Shown here: piece after piece, positions 52,801 to 62,911 of the stretch
Layout: every line of letters begins with the position of its first letter
Numbering within the stretch: position 1 is the stretch's first letter
Assembly (NCBI RefSeq): GCF_050948175.1
Contig: NW_027490096.1
Span: 2,170,001 to 2,234,000, forward strand
Direction: 5' to 3'
Source of the DNA: Xylocopa sonorina
Taxonomy: Eukaryota; Arthropoda; Insecta; Hymenoptera; Apidae
Length of the DNA stretch: 64,000 nt
Notes under the pieces: generated by a model
Databases searched by the model: none
What the model was told of the DNA's origin: nothing
The model's input: the letters and a program-made list of their open reading frames with translations, nothing else
Program-made: the position numbers and the translations under genes

Positions 52801-54268
52801 CGCTCGCGAGATCGAATGTACTAAAATACTTCGCGCTCCCGAGCTGATCAAGTATCTCGGTAATGCAAGGGAGGGGATAGGCATCGGCGACAGATTTCTC
52901 ATTGAGTGCGCGGTAGTCGATGACGACGCGCCATTGCTTGTTGCCCAAGGAGTCCGGTTTCTTTGGGACAACCCACAATGGCGAATTATATGGTGATTTT
53001 GACGGAGAGATGACACCATTTTGTAAAAATTTGTCGACTTGTCGTCTAATCTCCTCTTTATGAGCTGGTGGGAAACGGTATTGTTTCACATTGACGGGGC
53101 GGTCGTCGACGGTTGGAATCTTGTGCGTGGTTGCTGACGTATGCCCTAATTTATCCCCCTCAATGTGAAAAAGCTCCTGCGTGCTTTGAACGAGACGGAC
53201 GACGTGCTCTCTTTCCTCTGCGTTGAGGTGGTCGAGACGGAGGAGACTAAGAATTCGATCTAGTCGAGATTTCGAAGGATTGGCGGATTTCGATGTTTGT
53301 TTTAACGGCGCCTGTTGTACATTATTTTTAACCGCCTGAGCATAGGAGATTTGCTGAACATTCGCGATTTTGCAACGCGAAGGAGGAGTTTCGAGTGTCG
53401 AATATGGTGTCTGACTCGAGAAAGAAATAGAAGTTTTCCCTTTTTGGGATGAGCCGATCGGTACGGCGGATACGTTGGATTTAGTAGATTTAGAAAAAAC
53501 CGGATAGAGCGACGGACTATCCTCCTCGTGGAGGGGAGTCATGATTTTCGCGGGCTCGAGTATGATTTCTGGTAACGCGATTTCGACGGCGCGGTCGGAT
53601 GAATTAATTATTCGAGTTACCGCTTTGCCCCGAATTACTCTGACGAGAGCGTTTCCGAAAAATATACCCGGCGCAAGATCGATACGAGGAATTATACCTT
53701 CCGCGAGGTTCGAATTAACTACGCGGACCTTGATACCGACATTTGATCTCGGCGGAATGGAGATACGGTCTCCTGACTTCGGAGAAGCTGCTTTGTCTTG
53801 CGTTCGAAGCTTCGATTTCGTTGTTGCATCGCGTTTCAGCGGAGGCGATGATTTACGCGGCGGGCGCGGCGGCGGAGGGGGAATAGATTCCGTGCGCGGC
53901 GCTTGTTTACGTTTCGGCGATAGGAGAGGCTTTATTTTCGACTCCGGTGACGGTTCCTCGAGTGCTTCGATATCGTCTTCGAAAGGAATTCTCTTACCAT
54001 TCCATTTGATTATTTTATTTGGAAAAGAGATTTCTGCGTCCATACAGAACCCGGAGCCGAGGATCCCGCTTGGTTTAAGGGGAAAATCATCCTCGACCAC
54101 ATTAAAAGGAACGACGCGACCGAAAATGACAAGATTCACCGTCCCTAAGGTTGCGGTTTTGCCATCGGTTACCCCTGTTATTATGACGATCTCGGACTTA
54201 TCGATTCGCGCGGATGCTTTTAGAGCCGAACGTTTTATAATATTTATTTCCGCCCCAGTGTCCACCAT
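49541..54268 (-). CDS. pol: Pol polyprotein: protease, reverse transcriptase, RNase H, macro-like module, integrase, LTR-encoded tail
   Basis: 1575 codons from the first Met; the frame is open further upstream to 54460 and is -1 relative to gag. Protease: DTGA at residues 3-6, ILG at 69-71. A beta-rich linker domain of unknown role follows (about 165-245). RT: D486 in FSTFDLASGF, YLDD at 548-551 (52616-52627). RNase H: D697, E736, D763, D806. Residues 812-890 are a Pro-rich spacer and about 893-1024 a macro-domain-like module. Integrase: H1043, H1050, C1080, C1083; catalytic D1113, D1173, E1209 (D-x59-D-x35-E); GPY at 1343-1345. I see no chromodomain. After about 1380 comes a charged low-complexity tail; residues 1480-1575 are encoded inside the 3' LTR. 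All expected catalytic residues of PR, RT, RNase H and IN are present. It is probably made as a Gag-Pol fusion by frameshifting and processed by its own protease. The Met at 54268 lies only two codons before the protease active site, so it is unlikely to be the real N-terminus. Confidence 0.95.
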   Translation of the reverse strand: MVDTGAEINIIKRSALKASARIDKSEIVIITGVTDGKTATLGTVNLVIFGRVVPFNVVEDDFPLKPSGILGSGFCMDAEISFPNKIIKWNGKRIPFEDDIEALEEPSPESKIKPLLSPKRKQAPRTESIPPPPPRPPRKSSPPLKRDATTKSKLRTQDKAASPKSGDRISIPPRSNVGIKVRVVNSNLAEGIIPRIDLAPGIFFGNALVRVIRGKAVTRIINSSDRAVEIALPEIILEPAKIMTPLHEEDSPSLYPVFSKSTKSNVSAVPIGSSQKGKTSISFSSQTPYSTLETPPSRCKIANVQQISYAQAVKNNVQQAPLKQTSKSANPSKSRLDRILSLLRLDHLNAEEREHVVRLVQSTQELFHIEGDKLGHTSATTHKIPTVDDRPVNVKQYRFPPAHKEEIRRQVDKFLQNGVISPSKSPYNSPLWVVPKKPDSLGNKQWRVVIDYRALNEKSVADAYPLPCITEILDQLGSAKYFSTFDLASGFHQIPMEPADAPKTAFSTPHGHYEFKRMPFGLKNAPATFQRLMDNVLSGLQGNEIFVYLDDIVIYASSLQEHRLKFDKLTQRLKEANLVLQPDKCEFLRREVSYLGHIISEHGVKPDPAKISAVKNFPRPRNAKQIKQFLGLAGYYRRFIANFSNIAKPLTNLLKKDAPFVWRNEQENSFVKLRDCLCEAPILQYPNFKQPFVITTDASAEAIGAILSQGPIGRDLPIAYTSRLLNAAEKNYSTIEKECLAIVYAVHYFRPYIYGNQFKLVTDHRPLVWMNSVKDPSSRLVRWRLKLAEFDYEMVYKSGKTNLNADALSRNPAQIFPLSYSENSEDDIFDVPPETRKKYTTLAPPPTPVTSDPELPTPGTSFRTNTAPPPQVASDSTDFYTPAPNEFFRREPLFNFSRDALSTRRDNVVVFVTQSGHPYDTGAKDLANAEKFLLNKNHVLTKAKVIQIGNEFQIQLPIIEHSTRSINFQTVIETFRSLCDVVNELQLQTFSIAQTYLDSVSWSRIQKILQDLFYETTVQITVCQGLIKTPSVEERLKIIRENHDSPVGGHKGVNKTYSRIRQQYFWPNMKTQIQEYIGKCKSCQTEKLVRVKTRQPLTLTDTPGRAFDKISVDVMGPLPETSDGYTSILPIQDLLTKYSIAVPLKTTTAVDIAEALIKEFICKFGCPKGILTDQGSNFINSLIKAIAIKFRIKQYKSTAFHPQTNGSVERSHHVLAEYLKHYIESSNDWVNWLPYAMFSYNTSVHEGTLYTPHELVFGRIARTPSSTPFQDSSDNETYSDYLIQLQEKISKSQDLAKANLDNAKRRSKYYYDRNLNVQNFEVGQWVYLLKEPNKHKFQAQYSGPYRILEILGNCNVKLNVKGRHKIVHTNKIKICKRMHSMQSVDASERKVRKTENEASGSSDIQTNAESESDESVCNPKEARSHGPNSKRYRQDQPGEKPQIPQHPADRTKRRIQHPEIYPTDKRSRHGRDSFSKGGGVTSGVPPATLRRPPHHPQHPYPEPLHTGHPPTRRPYRRRQRYEREEGCSMPRPRAISTHEGEDFTPYYEGEELSDTYWVESPAITKPYTYFSYMWD
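49833..49845 (-). promoter_or_regulatory. Polypurine tract
   Basis: On the minus strand CCAAGGGGGGTGG immediately precedes the 3' LTR (TGTAACG). This is the expected position and composition for plus-strand DNA priming. It lies inside the pol reading frame (residues near 1476-1479, GGG). Confidence 0.85.
51197..51592 (-). other. Macro-domain-like module inside Pol (residues ~893-1024)
   Basis: Between RNase H and integrase there is a folded-looking alpha/beta segment: a beta strand VVVFVTQ, then DTGAKDLA, later IQLPIIEHS, a helix with FQTVIETFRSLCDVV, then FSIAQTYLDSVSWSRIQKIL and VQITVCQ. This order matches the pattern of TARG1/OARD1-type macro domains (strand, G-[IA] loop, a strand ending in L-P/T, long helix, an S-I-strand followed by L-D-x-x-x-W, final helix and strand). 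D998 falls at the place of the catalytic aspartate of that family, while no lysine is seen at the other catalytic position. Binding to ADP-ribose is therefore possible but enzymatic activity is doubtful. By-eye assignment only. Confidence 0.5.
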
Positions 54269-54339
54269 GAAGCGAGTTGGTGAAATTAGAAGGTCGGACT
54301 TTAAAATTACGTTTGGCGTCCTAGTTTTTCCGGTTATGT

Positions 54340-55659
54340 TTATCGCGGCGTTTCGTCGATTTCCGCGTTGGAGTTGTTCGCGGCGAGAGGACGGACTTGG
54401 TGCGCGGCCTCGCCACCTGTCTCGCGGCGGGTGCGGAGGCCATTGTCGTTTCCCGAATTTTTATTTACCGCGTTGTTGTACTGCCTTTTGCGGCACTCGC
54501 CTATTTCGTGCCCCGGGGTCTTGCAATAGCGACAAAATTTGGGCGCGTCCCTGGCTACGATTTGTCTCGGTTGTTCGTACGCGGGGCCTCGAGTAGGAGG
54601 CGGTACGTCCCTGGATCGCAAGTATTCCTGCGGTCGGTACGGCGATGGCGGTCTGAGCCGACACTCGGTCGCGTAATGTCCGATATTATTGCATTTTCGG
54701 CAAATAATTTCGGCTGGTTTTTCGCGCGATTCTGGTCGCGCGACACGCGATCTACCTAGCCGGTTGCAATCACGTTCGTGCATTTGATAGAGCTCCCGCG
54801 CTCGAGCGAACGTTTCTCGCAATGTACCGAATGAACTTATAGTCATTTGCATTCGAATTTCCGGAATGAGACCGTCTTTAAAACATTGTAGTGTGAGCGC
54901 GTCTACGTCATCGAGCGATTCCGGTGTGTCTCGTCGAGCAAGCCTCTCGCAATCAATTATAGCGGTTCTAAGATCTTTTACTCGACCGATGTAATCTAGA
55001 ATGTGCTCGTTCGCGCGCATAAATATATTAGCAAGTTCACCCCGATAATGATGAGCTGATTTTACGGAGCAAAAAGTGCTGCGAAGAACGTCCGTTAATT
55101 CGAGTATTGTGTAACACGGCTCGTCTTCTAGCGCGGCGTAGGCACGACCCTTGAGTTTTCCCTTAAGCAGGCGTGTGAAAGTTCGCTCGCACCCATTAGG
55201 GATAAGCTCATAAGCGCGTTTACACGCTCGGGTAAACTGAAGAATTGGAATGTTCTGACCATCGAATGTCGGCACGGCTTCGAGGGCCTGCTTAAGCGAT
55301 AGCTCGTCGTGTTGCGAACTATTTGTATTAAAATCGGAGCTCGAATTATGTCCGGAAAGCGGATTTCCCCGAGGAATATCTAGAGAAACAGTATCGTCGC
55401 GCGTTAAATCAGGCGTTCTGCGAATAGATTCTAATTCACGGCGTAAAATTTCTATTTGCTGGAGCAACGCGGCATTGCTCGGATCGGTCGCTTTCGTATT
55501 TTTCGCGGAAGTATTTTGTTGCGCGGTACTAGGAAGAGGCTCGGCGATAGCGTCTTGGAAATCAAGCGTTCTGCTTGTGCGTTTTTCGCGTTCGGAATCG
55601 GCCATCGCGGCGGCTCGCTGTGTCTGCTGGCGCGTTTTTGTCGGAGTCCGGGTTGCCAT
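54340..55659 (-). CDS. gag: Gag polyprotein with two CCHC zinc knuckles
   Basis: 439 codons, starting 82 bases inside the 5' LTR boundary, stop TAA at 54340-54342. Residues 1-60 are polar and low complexity. A short coiled-coil-like helix lies at 62-85 (ALLQQIEILRRELESIRR). About 125-300 is a helical capsid-like region of the Ty3/Gypsy gag type (VPTFDGQNIPILQF). Two zinc knuckles of form C-x2-C-x4-H-x4-C lie at C320-C323-H328-C333 and C376-C379-H384-C389, the nucleocapsid that binds genomic RNA. The Met at 55659 is the first in frame after the LTR. The final 40 codons overlap the pol frame. The length and the two knuckles are usual for the family; I see no damage. Confidence 0.93.
   Translation of the reverse strand: MATRTPTKTRQQTQRAAAMADSEREKRTSRTLDFQDAIAEPLPSTAQQNTSAKNTKATDPSNAALLQQIEILRRELESIRRTPDLTRDDTVSLDIPRGNPLSGHNSSSDFNTNSSQHDELSLKQALEAVPTFDGQNIPILQFTRACKRAYELIPNGCERTFTRLLKGKLKGRAYAALEDEPCYTILELTDVLRSTFCSVKSAHHYRGELANIFMRANEHILDYIGRVKDLRTAIIDCERLARRDTPESLDDVDALTLQCFKDGLIPEIRMQMTISSFGTLRETFARARELYQMHERDCNRLGRSRVARPESREKPAEIICRKCNNIGHYATECRLRPPSPYRPQEYLRSRDVPPPTRGPAYEQPRQIVARDAPKFCRYCKTPGHEIGECRKRQYNNAVNKNSGNDNGLRTRRETGGEAAHQVRPLAANNSNAEIDETPR
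54406..54454 (-). promoter_or_regulatory. Candidate -1 ribosomal frameshift signal (gag to pol)
   Basis: The heptamer GGGAAAC (54454-54448) is in the correct phase for simultaneous slippage (G GGA AAC). It lies after the last stop of the pol frame (54461-54463) and before the gag stop (54340-54342), and pol is exactly -1 relative to gag. After a six-base spacer (GACAAT) comes a possible stem: GGCCTC pairs with GAGGCC and CACC with GGTG, separated by a 2x2 internal loop, with a 12-base hairpin loop (54441-54406). I found no other canonical heptamer in the 120-base overlap. Confidence 0.75.
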
Positions 55660-55741
55660 ATATAGTTTCGCGGTTCCTTTCGGCGGAATTTCCGGAGGAA
55701 ACGCGTGGCTATCCCACCGCTGTCACCAAAAATAACTTTCG
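55660..55741 (-). other. 5' untranslated leader between 5' LTR and gag
   Basis: 82 bases containing the primer-binding site. No other element was recognised. Confidence 0.7.
55711..55728 (-). other. Primer-binding site, tRNA-Leu-like
   Basis: On the minus strand TGGTGACAGCGGTGGGAT. Its complement reads as a tRNA 3' end: a T-stem CCCAC, a seven-base acceptor strand CGCTGTC, a discriminator A and CCA. The acceptor sequence is that of insect/animal tRNA-Leu of the AAG/UAG type or one base off. It begins 13 bases after the LTR end, further than usual, so the assignment is likely but not certain. Confidence 0.6.
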
Positions 55742-57357
55742 TGTCACGTCCCGAGGTGCGGTTGCGCTCGCAACGGTGGCACAAAGTCGTAACCGTTCCC
55801 GAAAATAACGCGAATTGCGTCCGGACCGGGTTCGTTGGCTTTTCGGACTCGATACAACGGTAACTAACACTAAACTTACCTTGCGAAGGCTTGATTCCGC
55901 TGTCTGATTTCTCTTTCCAGGTACCTGGAACGCCTTGGATCCGCAACCGGGATGGCGGCGGCGTACGGCTGGAACGGAGGTACGTCTACGGGAATAAGCG
56001 TCCAGGCGGGTTGACTCCGGCTGGCAGGTATCGGCGTTTGGCCCTGACGATTGGCGACTCGTACGGGTCGTGCGGCGAAGGAAACCTCCTTCACAGGAAC
56101 CAGGACTCGAACGTAGGAAATTGAATATTCTGGTGCATCACCCACGTATTCCCGAGCGAGACGACGAATGAACTCTCTCCTCCCCGCGCGTCGTGTACGC
56201 TTTGTCGGAGGTGCAAGGGCTCATCGAGAATACTTGAACTTCGGTTGAATACGGCACGGCTAAGCGTTGGTTCGCTCTAGCTTACCGGGATCGACCTGGG
56301 CGCAAGATATTCTGTACACGGTAGAAGTGAGGATGGAGCAACTAAGCGCTGGTTCGCTCTAGTCGTCGAGCCTCAAGACTATCGTAGATGAGATATAGAA
56401 ATAGAATAATCGCGAGCGTACCCGTGGAGTAGAATTAAGGAATTGTATTTGGACTCGAATAAAGATACTTTGAATCTGGTAAAAATAAACTATATTCTAT
56501 GATTTCACTATACTAAATACACTTGACTAAGTTCTAAGTTACTGACTAGCGATTACAATGAGAATTAGAAATAGTATAAAGTATCGAATGGACTCCGCTA
56601 TGGGAGTATGGATAGAGACGAATGCATTAGAGCTAATTGCTCGTTGCGAATGAGCCTATTGCTCGGATCGGAGGTGCATCGTTCGGATGCTGGATTAGAA
56701 CTCCTCGGTTCGGAGATGAGATACGAACTCTCCAGTTCGGAGATGAGATACCAACTCTCCCGTTCGGAGGTGAGATTGGAACTGACTCTCGGATCTCGCG
56801 TCCGCGACCTCCTCGAGTCGCGCGGCGCGCGAGTCGCTGGGCCCTCGCGGTGGGTCGGACGGTCGGAGTAGGGCGGCCGCTCGGCCCTCGTGGTGGGGCG
56901 GCCGTTCGGAGTGGGGCGCGGCCCGCGTTAAGCGTGAGCCGCGAGCGTCGAGTGTGCGCGCGAGTGCACGGAACATAGCCGTGCATGAATGAAATATATA
57001 CATATATTCACTTAAATCTAGGTGTGTGTTGGTGTGTATGTACATAGGTGAGTAGTGTCCTTATTCTAATCCCACATGTACGAGAAGTACGTATAGGGCT
57101 TCGTGATCGCTGGGGATTCGACCCAGTATGTGTCGGAGAGCTCCTCGCCCTCGTAATACGGGGTGAAGTCCTCCCCCTCGTGTGTGGAGATCGCGCGTGG
57201 GCGCGGCATGCTGCATCCCTCTTCCCTCTCGTACCTTTGTCTCCTTCTGTAGTGACGGCGAGTCGGCGGGTGGCCCGTGTGCAGGGGCTCCGGATACGGA
57301 TGCTGGGGATGATGAGGTGGACGCCGGAGGGTGGCAGGCGGTACGCCTGACGTTACA
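55742..57357 (-). repeat. 5' LTR of element C
   Basis: 1616 bp, same ends as the 3' LTR. It differs from it by about 13 substitutions plus an extra G near 56219, which shifts the leader frame in this copy. The Pol-tail frame is still open here (stop at 57066-57068), although in this position it lies upstream of the promoter and has no role. Confidence 0.95.
56541..56580 (-). promoter_or_regulatory. Putative core promoter in the 5' LTR of element C
   Basis: On the minus strand TTTATACT (56580-56573) precedes TCAGT (56545-56541) by the spacing of a TATA box and an arthropod initiator, the same arrangement as in solo LTR B. Transcription from here would include the leader frame, the splice site, PBS and gag. 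Confidence 0.4.
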
Positions 57358-60300
57358 AAATCATATTATATCTTACCATGAAACATAGAAATGAGATGCG
57401 ATATCGCGTTTTAAGAAGCATTAGAACACTATTGCTACGATACCTAGACATCTGCAGACACTATTTCCTAGCAAGGAAGTGTCGCATTTACATTCATTTG
57501 AAGTGTAGACGAGGTATACATGACACTTCGCAAATCATATTATATCTTACCATGAAACAGAGAAATGAGATGCAATATAGCGTTTTAAGAGTCATAAGAA
57601 CTCTGTTGCTACGATACGTAGACATCTGCAAACGCTATTTTCTTGCAAGGAAGTGTCGCATTTACATTCATTTGAATCGTAGACGAGGAATGCATAACAC
57701 TTCGCAGTGAATATTATATCTTACCATGAAACATAGAAATGAGATGCGATATCGCGTTTTAAGAAGCATTAGAACTCTATTGCTACTTTAGGTAGACATC
57801 TGCAAACGCTATTTCCTTACAAGGAAGTGTCGCATTTACATTCATTTGAAGTGTAGGCGAGGAATACATAACACTTCGCAAATCATATTATATCTTACCA
57901 TGAGACATAGAAATGATATGCGATATTGCGTTTTGAGAAGCATTAGAACTCTGTTGCTACGATACCTAGACATCTGCAGAAGCTATTTCCTAGCAAGGAA
58001 GTGTCCCATTTACATTCATTTGAAGTGTAGACGAGGAATACATAACACTTCGCAAATCATATTATATCTTACCATGAAACATAGAAATGAGATGCGATAT
58101 CGCGTTTTAAGTATCATAAGAACTCTATTGCTATGATATGTAGACATCTGCAAACGCTATTTCCTTGCAAGGAAGTGTCGCATTTACATTCATTTGAAGT
58201 GTAGACGAGGAATACATAACACTTCGCAAATCATATTATATCTTACCATGAAACATAGGAATCAGATGCGATACCACGTTTTAATAAGCATTAGAAATCT
58301 ATTGCTACGATACATAGACATCTGCAAACGCTATTTCCTTGCACGGAAGTGTCGCATTTACATTCATTTGAAGTGTAGACGAGGAATACATAACACTTCG
58401 CAAATCATATTATATCTTACCATGAGACATAGAAATGAGATGCGATATCGCGTTTTAAGAATCATAAGAACTCTATTGCTAAGATACGTAGACATCTGCA
58501 AACGCTATTTCCTTGCAAGGCAGTGTCGCATTTACATTCATTGAATGCATAACACTTCGCAATGAATATTATATCTTATCATGAGACATAGGTATGAGAT
58601 GCAATATCTCGTTTTAAGAAGCATTTGATCTCTATTGCTTCGATACGTAGACATCTGCAAACGCTATCTCCTTGCAAGGAAGTGTCGCATTTACATTCAT
58701 TTGAAGTGTACACGAGGAATACATAACACTTCGCAAATCATATTACATCTTACCATGAAACATAGAAATGAGATGCGATATCGCGCTTTAAGAAGCATTA
58801 GAAATCTATTGCTACGATACCTAGACATCTGCAGATTCTATTTCCTAGCAAGGAAGTGTCGCATTTTCATCCATTTGAGGTGTAGACGAGGAATACATGA
58901 TACTTCCCAAATCAAATTATATCTTACCATGAAACATAGAAATGAGATGCGATATCACGTTTTAAGAAACATTAGAAATCTATTGCTTCGATACGTAGAC
59001 ATCTGCAAACGCTATTTCCTTGCAAGGAAGTGTCGCATTTACATTCATTTGAAGTGTAGACGAGGAATACATAACACTTCGCAAATCATATTATATCTTA
59101 CCATGAAACATTGAAATGAGATGCGATATCGCGTTTTAAGAAGCATTAGAACACTATTGCTACGATAGGTAGACGTTTGCAAACGCTATTTCCTTGCAAG
59201 GAAGTGTCGCATTTACATTCATTTGAATCGTAGACGAGGAATGCATAACACTTCGCAATGAATATTATATCTTATCATGAAACATAGGTATGAAATGCAA
59301 TATCTCGCTTTAAGAAGCATTTGAACTCTATTGCTTTGATACGTAGACATCTGCAAACGCTATTTCCTAGCAAGGAAGTGTCGCATCTACATTCATTTGA
59401 AGTGTAGACGAGGAATACATGATACTTCGCAAATCATATTATACCTTACCATGAAACATAGAAATGAGATGCGATATCGCGTTTTAAGAAGCATTTGAAC
59501 TCTATTGCTTCGATACGTAGACATCTGCAAACGCTAGTTCCTAGCGAGGAAGTGTCGCATTTACATTCATTTGAATCGTAGACGAGGAATACATAACACT
59601 TCACAATGAATATTATATCTTATCATGAAACATAAATATGAGATGCAATATCTCGTTTTATGAAGCATTTGAACTCTATTGCTTTGATACGTAGACATCT
59701 GCAAGCGCTATTTCCTAGCAAGGAAGTGTCGCATATACATTCATTTGAAGTGTAGACGAGGAATACATAACAGTTCGCAAATCATACTATATCTTAAAAT
59801 GAAACATAGAAATGAGATGCGATATCGCGTTTTAAGAAGCATTAGAACTCTATTGCTAAGATACCTAGACATCTGCAGACGCTATTTCCTAGCAAGGAAG
59901 TGTCGCATTTTCATCCATTTGAGGTGTAGACGAGGAATACATGATACTTCCCAAATCAAATTATATCTTACCATGAAACATAGAAATAAGATGCGGTATC
60001 GCGTTTTAAGAAGTACTAGAACTCTATTGCTACGATACCTAGACATCTGCAGACGCTATTTCCTAGCAAGGAAGTGTCGCATTTACATTCATTTGAAGTG
60101 TAGACGAGGAATACATGACACTTCGCAAATCATATTATATCTTACCATGAAACATAGAAATGAAATTCGATATCGCGTTTTAAGAAGCATTTGAACTCTA
60201 TTGCTTTGATACATAGACATCTGCAAACGCTATTTCCTTGCTGGGAAGTGTCGCATTTACATTCATTTGAAGTGTAGACGAGGAATACATAACACTTCGC

Positions 60301-60480
60301 AAATCATATTATATCTTACAATGAAACATAGAAGTGAGATGCGATATCGCGTTTTAAGAAGCTTTAGAACTCTATTGCTACGATAGGTAGACATTTGCAA
60401 ACGCTATTTTCTTGCAAGGAAGTGTCGCATTTACATTCATTTGAAGTGTAGACGAGGAATACATAACACTTCGCAAATCA

Positions 60481-61567
60481 TATTATATCTTACCATGAAA
60501 CATAGATATGAGATGCGATATCGCGTTTTCAGAAGCATTAGAACACTATTGCTACGATAGGTAGACATCTGCAGACGCTATTTCCTAGCAAGGAAGTGTC
60601 GCATTTACATTCATTTGAAGTGTAGACGAGGAATACATGATACTTCGCAAATCAAATTATATCTTACCATGAAACATAGAAATGGGATGCGATATCGCGG
60701 TTTAAGAAGCATTAGAACACTATTGCTACGATAGGTAGACATTTGCAGACGCTATTTCCTTGCAAGGAAGTGTCGCATTTACATTCAATTGAATCGTAGA
60801 CGAGGAATGCATAACACTTCGCAATGAATATTATATCTTATCATGAAACATAGATATGAGATGCAATATCTCGTTCTAAGAAGCATTTGAACTCTATTGC
60901 TTCGATACGTAGACATCTGCAAACGCTATTTCCTTGCAAGGAAGTGTCGCATTTACATTCATTTGAATCGTAGACGAGGAATGCATAACACTTCACAATG
61001 AATATTATATCTTATCATGAAACATAAATATGAGATGCAATATCTCGTTTTATGAAGCATTTGAACTCTATTGCTTTGATACGTAGACATCTGCAAACGT
61101 TATTTCCTTGCAAGGAAGTGTCGCATATACATTCATTTGAAGTGTAGACGAGAATACATAACAGTTCGCAAATCATACTATATCTTAAAATGAAACATAG
61201 AAATGAGATGCGATATCGCGTTTTAAGAAGCATTAGAACTCTATTGCTAAGATACCTAGACATCTGCAGACGCTATTTCCTAGCAAGGAAGTGTCGCATT
61301 TACATTCATTGAAGTGTAGACGAGGAATACATGATACTTCGCAAATCATATTATATGTTACCATGAAACATAGAAATGAGATGCGATATCGCGTTTTAAG
61401 AAGCTTTAGAACTCTATTGTTACGATACGCAGACATCTGCAAACGCTATTTCCATGCAAGGAAGTGTCGCATTTACTTCATTTGTATCGTGGACGATGAA
61501 TGCATAACACTTCGCAATGAATATTATATCTTATCATGAAACATAGATATGAGATGCAATATCTCGT
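60481..61567 (+). repeat. ~1.1-kb higher-order repeat block, copy 1 (offset ~2.43 kb)
   Basis: Matches 62912-64000 at an offset of 2431-2433 bp (14 monomers). Shared rare markers include GCATTTACTTCATTTGTATCG (61469 and 63902) and AATCATACTATATCTTAAAATG. Upstream the same pair of regions matches at 2605 bp (CTGGGAAGTG at 60241 and 62846), showing the gain or loss of one monomer. Confidence 0.75.
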
Positions 61568-62911
61568 TTTAAGAAGCATTGTACTCTATTGCTTCGATAC
61601 GTAGACATCTGCAAACGCTGTTTCCTTGCAAAGAAGTGTCGCATTTACATTCATTTGAAGTGTAGACGAGGAATACATAACACTTCGCAAATCATATTAT
61701 ATCTTGCCATGAAACATAGAAGTGAGATGCGATATCGCGATTTAAGAAGCATTAGAACTCTATTGCTACGATACCTAGACATCTGCAGACGCTATTTCCT
61801 AGCAAGGAAGTGTCGCATTTACATTCATTTGAAGTGTAGACGATGAATACATGATACTTCGCAAATCAAATTATATCTTACCATGAAACATAGAAATGAG
61901 ATGCGATATCGCGTTTTAAGAAGCATTAGAACACTATTGCTACGATAGGTAGACATTTGCAGACGCTATTTCCTTGCAAGGAAGTGTCGCATTTACATTC
62001 AATTGAATCGTAGACGAGGAATGCATAACACTTCGCAATGAATATTATATCTTATCATGAAACATAGATATGAGATGCAATATCTCGTTTTAAGAAGAAT
62101 TTGAACTCTATTGCTTCGATACGTAGACATCTGCAAACGCTATTTCCTTGCAAGGAAGTGTCGCATTTACATTCATTTGAATCGTAGTCGAGGAATGCAT
62201 AACACTTCGCAATGAATATTACATCTTACCATGAAACATAGAAATGAGATGCGATATCGCGCTTTAAGAAGCATTAGAAATCTATTGCTACGATGCGTAG
62301 ACATCTGCAAACGCTATTTCCTTGCAAGGAAGTGTCGCATTTACATTCATTTGAAGTGTAGACGAGGAATACATAACACTTCGCAAATCATATTATATCT
62401 TACCATGAAACATAGAAGTGAGATGCGATGTCGCGTTTAAGAAGCATTAGAACTCTACTGCTACGATACCTAGACATCTGCAGACGCTATTTCCTAGCAA
62501 GGAAGTGTCGCATTTACATTCATTTGAAGTGAAGACGAGGAATACATGATACATCGCAAATCATATTATATCTTACCATGAAACATAGAAGTGAGATGCG
62601 ATATTGCGTTTTAAGAAGCATTAGAACTCTATTGCTACGATACGTAGACATCTGCAAACGCTATTTCCTTGCAAGGAAGTGTCGCATTTACATTCAATTG
62701 AATCGTAGACGAGGAATGCGTAACCCTTCGCAAATCATATTATATCTTACCATGAGACATAGAAATGAGATGCGATATCGCGTTTTAAGAAGCATTTGAA
62801 CTCTATTGCTTTGATACATAGACATCTGCAAACGCTATTTCCTTGCTGGGAAGTGTCGCATTTACATTCATTTGAAGTGTAGACGAGGAATACATAACAC
62901 TTCGCAAATCA

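Larger units (their letters stand above)
48218..57357 (-). mobile_element. Complete Ty3/Gypsy-type LTR retrotransposon with open gag and pol (element C)
   Basis: A 9140-bp insertion flanked by AAAT on both sides (48214-48217 and 57358-57361). Order in its own direction: 5' LTR (57357-55742), PBS, gag, -1 frameshift signal, pol (PR-RT-RNase H-macro-like-IN), polypurine tract, 3' LTR (49832-48218). The Ty3/Gypsy order (RT before integrase), the 4-bp target duplication and the GPY motif place it in Metaviridae. Its RT and RNase H resemble insect gypsy/17.6 or 412/mdg1-like lineages, and I cannot choose between them. No env frame is visible. The LTRs differ by about 13 substitutions and one 1-bp indel (~0.8%), so it is fairly recent. 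Both main frames are intact. Confidence 0.96.

Noticed and set aside
53541..54596. 351-codon open frame on the + strand opposite pol and gag
   Set aside because: It is antisense to well-supported protease and gag/pol overlap sequence; the composition follows from codon bias of the sense gene.
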